Source of the DNA: Curtobacterium sp. TC1
Lineage (GTDB): Bacteria > Actinomycetota > Actinomycetes > Actinomycetales > Microbacteriaceae
Length of the DNA stretch: 64,000 bases
Assembly: GCF_019844075.1 (NCBI RefSeq)
Contig: NZ_CP081964.1
Coordinates: 2,604,001 to 2,668,000 of the forward strand
Reading direction: 5' to 3'
The translations under genes were made by a program, and so were the position numbers. Within the stretch, counting starts at the first letter, position 1, and every line of letters starts with the position of its first letter. Positions 62,957-64,000 of this stretch are shown here, piece after piece. Below the pieces are notes generated by a model that had not been told where the DNA came from, ran no database searches, and saw only the letters and a program-made list of their open reading frames with translations.

Positions 62957-64000
62957 TCAGTCGTCGAAGTGCGCCGCGGCCGCCCGTGCGCGGTAGACGA
63001 CGTCGTCGACGTCGTCTCCGATCACGGTGACGTGCCCGATCTTCCGACCGGGGCGGGGGGCCTTGCCGTAGAAGTGGTACTTCGCCTCGGGGAACGCCTC
63101 GAGCGCGGCCGGGTACCGGGCCGCGAGGTCGCCGTCCGCCGGCCCGCCGAGCACGTTGATCATCACGGCAGCCGGGGCGAAGCACCCGGTTCCGCCGAGC
63201 GGCAGGTCGAGCACGGCACGCAGGTGCTGCTCGAACTGACTCGTCGTCGCACCGTCGATGGTCCAGTGCCCGGTGTTGTGCGGTCGCATCGCGAGTTCGT
63301 TGATGAGGATGCGCTCGTCGGCGGTCTGGAACAGCTCGACGGCCAGGACCCCGGTGACCCCGAGCTCCTCGGCGATGCGGACCGCGATCGACTCCGTCAC
63401 GTCGGCGATGCGGCCGGCGCTGTCGGGCGCGGGCGCGATGACCTCGGCGCAGACGCCGTCGCGCTGCACGGTCTCGACCAGCGGCCACGCGACCACCTGG
63501 CCGGACGGACGGCGGGCGACGGACTGCGCGAGTTCGCGGGTGAACGGGACGAGCTCCTCGGCGAGCAGGGCCTGCCCGCCACCGGCCTCGGCGACGGCGA
63601 TGAACCAGTCGTCGACGTCCGAGGGGTCCGAAACGACCCGCACGCCCTTGCCGTCGTAGCCACCGCGGGGCGTCTTGACCACCGCGCGGCCACCGTGGTC
63701 GTCGAGGAAGGCGCGGAGCTCGTCCGGGTCGTGCACCGCGGCCCAGTCGGGCACCGGCAGGCCGAGCTCGGTGAGCTTCGTCCGCATCGTGATCTTGTCC
63801 TGTGCGACGGCGAGCGGGCCGGGTCCGGGGCGGACGGCCACCCCGGCGTCGACCAGGGCGCGGAGGACGTCCTGCGGCACGTGCTCGTGGTCGAACGTGA
63901 TGACGTCGACGTCGCGGGCGAACGCCAGGACCGTCGCGGCGTCGTGGTAGTCGCCCTCGGCCGTGGCGGCGATGGCGGCCGACATGCCCGGCCCCTCGGC
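62957..64000 (-). CDS. purK: N5-carboxyaminoimidazole ribonucleotide synthase (5' truncated)
   Basis: PurK lacking its N-terminus: the frame remains open through the window edge at 64000. The visible part starts in the region GMSAAIAATAEGDYHDA and includes the ATP-grasp motifs VVKTPRGGYDGKGVRVV, LLAEELVPFTRELAQ and ELAMRPHNTGHWTID. It makes N5-CAIR from AIR, ATP and bicarbonate. The Met codon at 63985 is internal, not the start. Normally adjacent to purE; here separated by GH6 and a glycosyltransferase. Confidence 0.95.
   Translation of the reverse strand, partial: AEGPGMSAAIAATAEGDYHDAATVLAFARDVDVITFDHEHVPQDVLRALVDAGVAVRPGPGPLAVAQDKITMRTKLTELGLPVPDWAAVHDPDELRAFLDDHGGRAVVKTPRGGYDGKGVRVVSDPSDVDDWFIAVAEAGGGQALLAEELVPFTRELAQSVARRPSGQVVAWPLVETVQRDGVCAEVIAPAPDSAGRIADVTESIAVRIAEELGVTGVLAVELFQTADERILINELAMRPHNTGHWTIDGATTSQFEQHLRAVLDLPLGGTGCFAPAAVMINVLGGPADGDLAARYPAALEAFPEAKYHFYGKAPRPGRKIGHVTVIGDDVDDVVYRARAAAAHFDD

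Overview
The window is very GC-rich, densely packed actinobacterial chromosome. WhiB, MtrAB-LpqB, PdtaS, DUF3499 and an Rv3235-like protein mark it as Actinomycetota. The gene content and the style of the intergenic palindromes suggest Microbacteriaceae, possibly Curtobacterium; the family and genus are my inference. I see no tRNA, rRNA, CRISPR array, insertion sequence or prophage.

Left part (about 1-27 kb): a conserved housekeeping block. It holds the PdtaS sensor kinase, an Rv3235-like protein, secA, the long hibernation factor hpf, comF, and the overlapping lpqB-mtrB-mtrA signalling genes. A translationally coupled membrane/AAA cluster follows (polytopic protein, DUF4129, DUF4350, MoxR, DUF58), then SpoIIM-like and RDD genes, ahcY, DUF3499, a zincin-fold-like protein, a DUF5719/giant GT2 pair and a WhiB regulator. 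Many of these genes keep the order I remember for Rv3220c-Rv3260c of Mycobacterium tuberculosis, but the MoxR cluster is embedded here.

Middle and right part (about 26-62 kb): a surface-glycan region. Sugar-nucleotide genes are galE, manA and the four dTDP-rhamnose genes (rfbA, rfbC, rfbB, rfbD). Two Wzy/ligase-like proteins, several GT-C-like membrane proteins, a polyprenol-phosphate mannose synthase and about eight other glycosyltransferases surround a Wzm/Wzt-type ABC exporter whose ATPase carries a C-terminal substrate domain. Secreted proteins include an 849-aa putative muramidase with five repeats, its lipoprotein partner, a GH16-like protein and a GH6 protein carrying two repeats of the same kind as the 849-aa protein. 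The likely product is a rhamnose/mannose-containing polymer exported by the ABC route; no initiating phosphoglycosyl transferase is visible. The right end has purE and a truncated purK, separated by the GH6 gene and a glycosyltransferase.

The non-coding sequence is unusually structured. A family of perfect or near-perfect hairpins with the core GACGGGAGGCCCGTGGC sits at transcription-unit ends. A 414-bp island (32664-33077) combines that hairpin with two GTGAGCAG palindromes and GAGGTTCCA repeats; a related element lies at the left edge. About a dozen genes carry a TAnnnT-like -10 box 6-7 nt before the start codon, implying leaderless mRNAs and fixing several start codons. The whiB gene has a clear promoter with a 12-bp palindrome over its -10 box.
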